From Litorimonas sp964425355 (GTDB taxonomy: Bacteria; Pseudomonadota; Alphaproteobacteria; Caulobacterales; Maricaulaceae): 30,606 bases of DNA. Below are positions 30,223-30,606 of the stretch, piece after piece. Numbering within the stretch: position 1 is the stretch's first letter; each line of letters begins with the position of its first letter. The position numbers and the translations under genes were made by a program. The notes beneath the pieces were generated by a model. It saw only the letters and a list, made by a program, of their open reading frames with translations, searched no databases and was not told where the DNA came from. The stretch covers positions 1 through 30,606 of the forward strand of contig CAYRMO010000022.1 of the NCBI GenBank assembly GCA_964425355.1, in the 5' to 3' direction.

Positions 30223-30606
30223 GTTGGGCCCAGAGTTGGGCGTAAAGGGTCTTTGATTTTAATAAGTCTTCGTGACGGCCACGTTCTTTAATGTGGCCGT
30301 TTTCCATAACGAGTATCTGATCCGCATTGACAATTGTTGATAGGCGGTGCGCAATGACAAGGGTCGTCCGGTTTGATGCAATCCGGTCCAGGGCCTGTTG
30401 GATCTCGCTTTCAGTCGAACTATCTAGGGCTGATGTCGCCTCATCCAAAATTAATATAGATGGATTTTTCAAAAGCGCACGCGCAATCGCAACTCGTTGT
30501 TTTTCGCCTCCAGATAATTTCAAACCGCGCTCGCCGACAATTGTGTCATAGCCTTTAGGCAAGCTCATGACAAAGTCATGAATTTGCGCATCGCGTGCGA
30601 CATGTT
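30203..30606 (-). CDS. ABC exporter ATP-binding domain, C-terminal part (5' end outside window)
   Basis: The frame is open through the right edge: text upstream of the first internal Met reads HVARDAQIHDFVMSLPKGYDTIVGERG, typical of an MsbA/Atm1-type nucleotide-binding domain. Visible motifs are LSGGEKQRVAIARALL (signature), ILILDEATSALD (Walker B and D-loop) and LVIAHRLSTI (H-loop), with the family tail GHIKERGRHEDLL ... YAQLWAQQ. This is the last ~134 residues of a half-transporter whose membrane domain and Walker A lie off the window. The text leans toward Atm1/heavy-metal-type ABCB exporters, but substrate cannot be told from this piece. It is convergent with the barrel gene. Confidence 0.9.
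   Translation of the reverse strand, partial: HVARDAQIHDFVMSLPKGYDTIVGERGLKLSGGEKQRVAIARALLKNPSILILDEATSALDSSTESEIQQALDRIASNRTTLVIAHRLSTIVNADQILVMENGHIKERGRHEDLLKSKTLYAQLWAQQKKEAA

Noticed and set aside
1..30606. CRISPR array, tRNA or insertion sequence
   Set aside because: No regularly spaced direct repeats, no tRNA-like cloverleaf and no transposase or terminal inverted repeats were noticed.

Overview
The window looks like the chromosome of a Gram-negative bacterium, probably a marine-type alphaproteobacterium. The evidence is moderate GC content, an outer-membrane beta-barrel lipoprotein, an HSDL2-like SDR with a dienoyl-CoA isomerase-like crotonase, and an Atm1/MsbA-style ABC exporter. 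The taxon is an inference from gene style, not from a marker gene.

Positions 1-15317 hold one tightly packed plus-strand operon for an extracellular contractile injection system (eCIS, Afp/PVC/MAC-like phage-tail particle). It runs: 3' end of a DUF4255/Pvc16-like protein, an Afp15-like AAA+ ATPase, a small unknown protein, a CIS tube-initiator/LysM-type adaptor pair, spike hub (gpD-like), spike (gpV/gp5-like), gp25-like wedge, two baseplate J-like wedge proteins, a tail protein I-like protein, and a very large DUF6519-like protein with a degenerate helix-hairpin-helix repeat array. Most neighbours overlap by 4 nt (ATGA) or abut. Sheath, inner tube and tape-measure genes are not visible and would lie upstream of the window.

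Positions 15328-22340 are an effector island. Four tandem genes share an N-terminal eCIS-core module: a conserved QPKLKIGAVNDPAE segment, a CxxC-RK motif, and a DUF4157 domain with HEITH. Each has a different C-terminus: (1) LysM/SH3-like linkers, a hydrophobic helical region and an HNH/EndoVII-type nuclease tip, followed at once by a SUKH (SMI1/KNR4) immunity-like gene; (2) an unrecognised domain, with the 5' end frameshifted at an A8 run; (3) an unrecognised cysteine-rich domain; (4) an M35/aspzincin-like metallopeptidase. The last two genes have their own sigma70-like promoters. A nuclease-immunity pair on an eCIS cargo core suggests at least part of the arsenal acts on bacteria, or is copied from polymorphic-toxin stocks.

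Positions 22398-26926 are all on the minus strand: an AraC-family regulator with a four-copy ATTTGTC/GACAAAT array upstream, and a four-gene operon (SDR, DUF1330, DUF2855, dienoyl-CoA isomerase-like crotonase) that looks like lipid or aromatic/acyl-CoA metabolism. Positions 27306-29039 encode a secreted GH5-like glycoside hydrolase, and 29277-30149 a lipoprotein-type beta-barrel outer membrane protein. A strong intrinsic terminator separates the latter from the 3' end of a convergent ABC exporter gene that runs off the right edge. No tRNA, rRNA, CRISPR array, transposase or integrase was seen.
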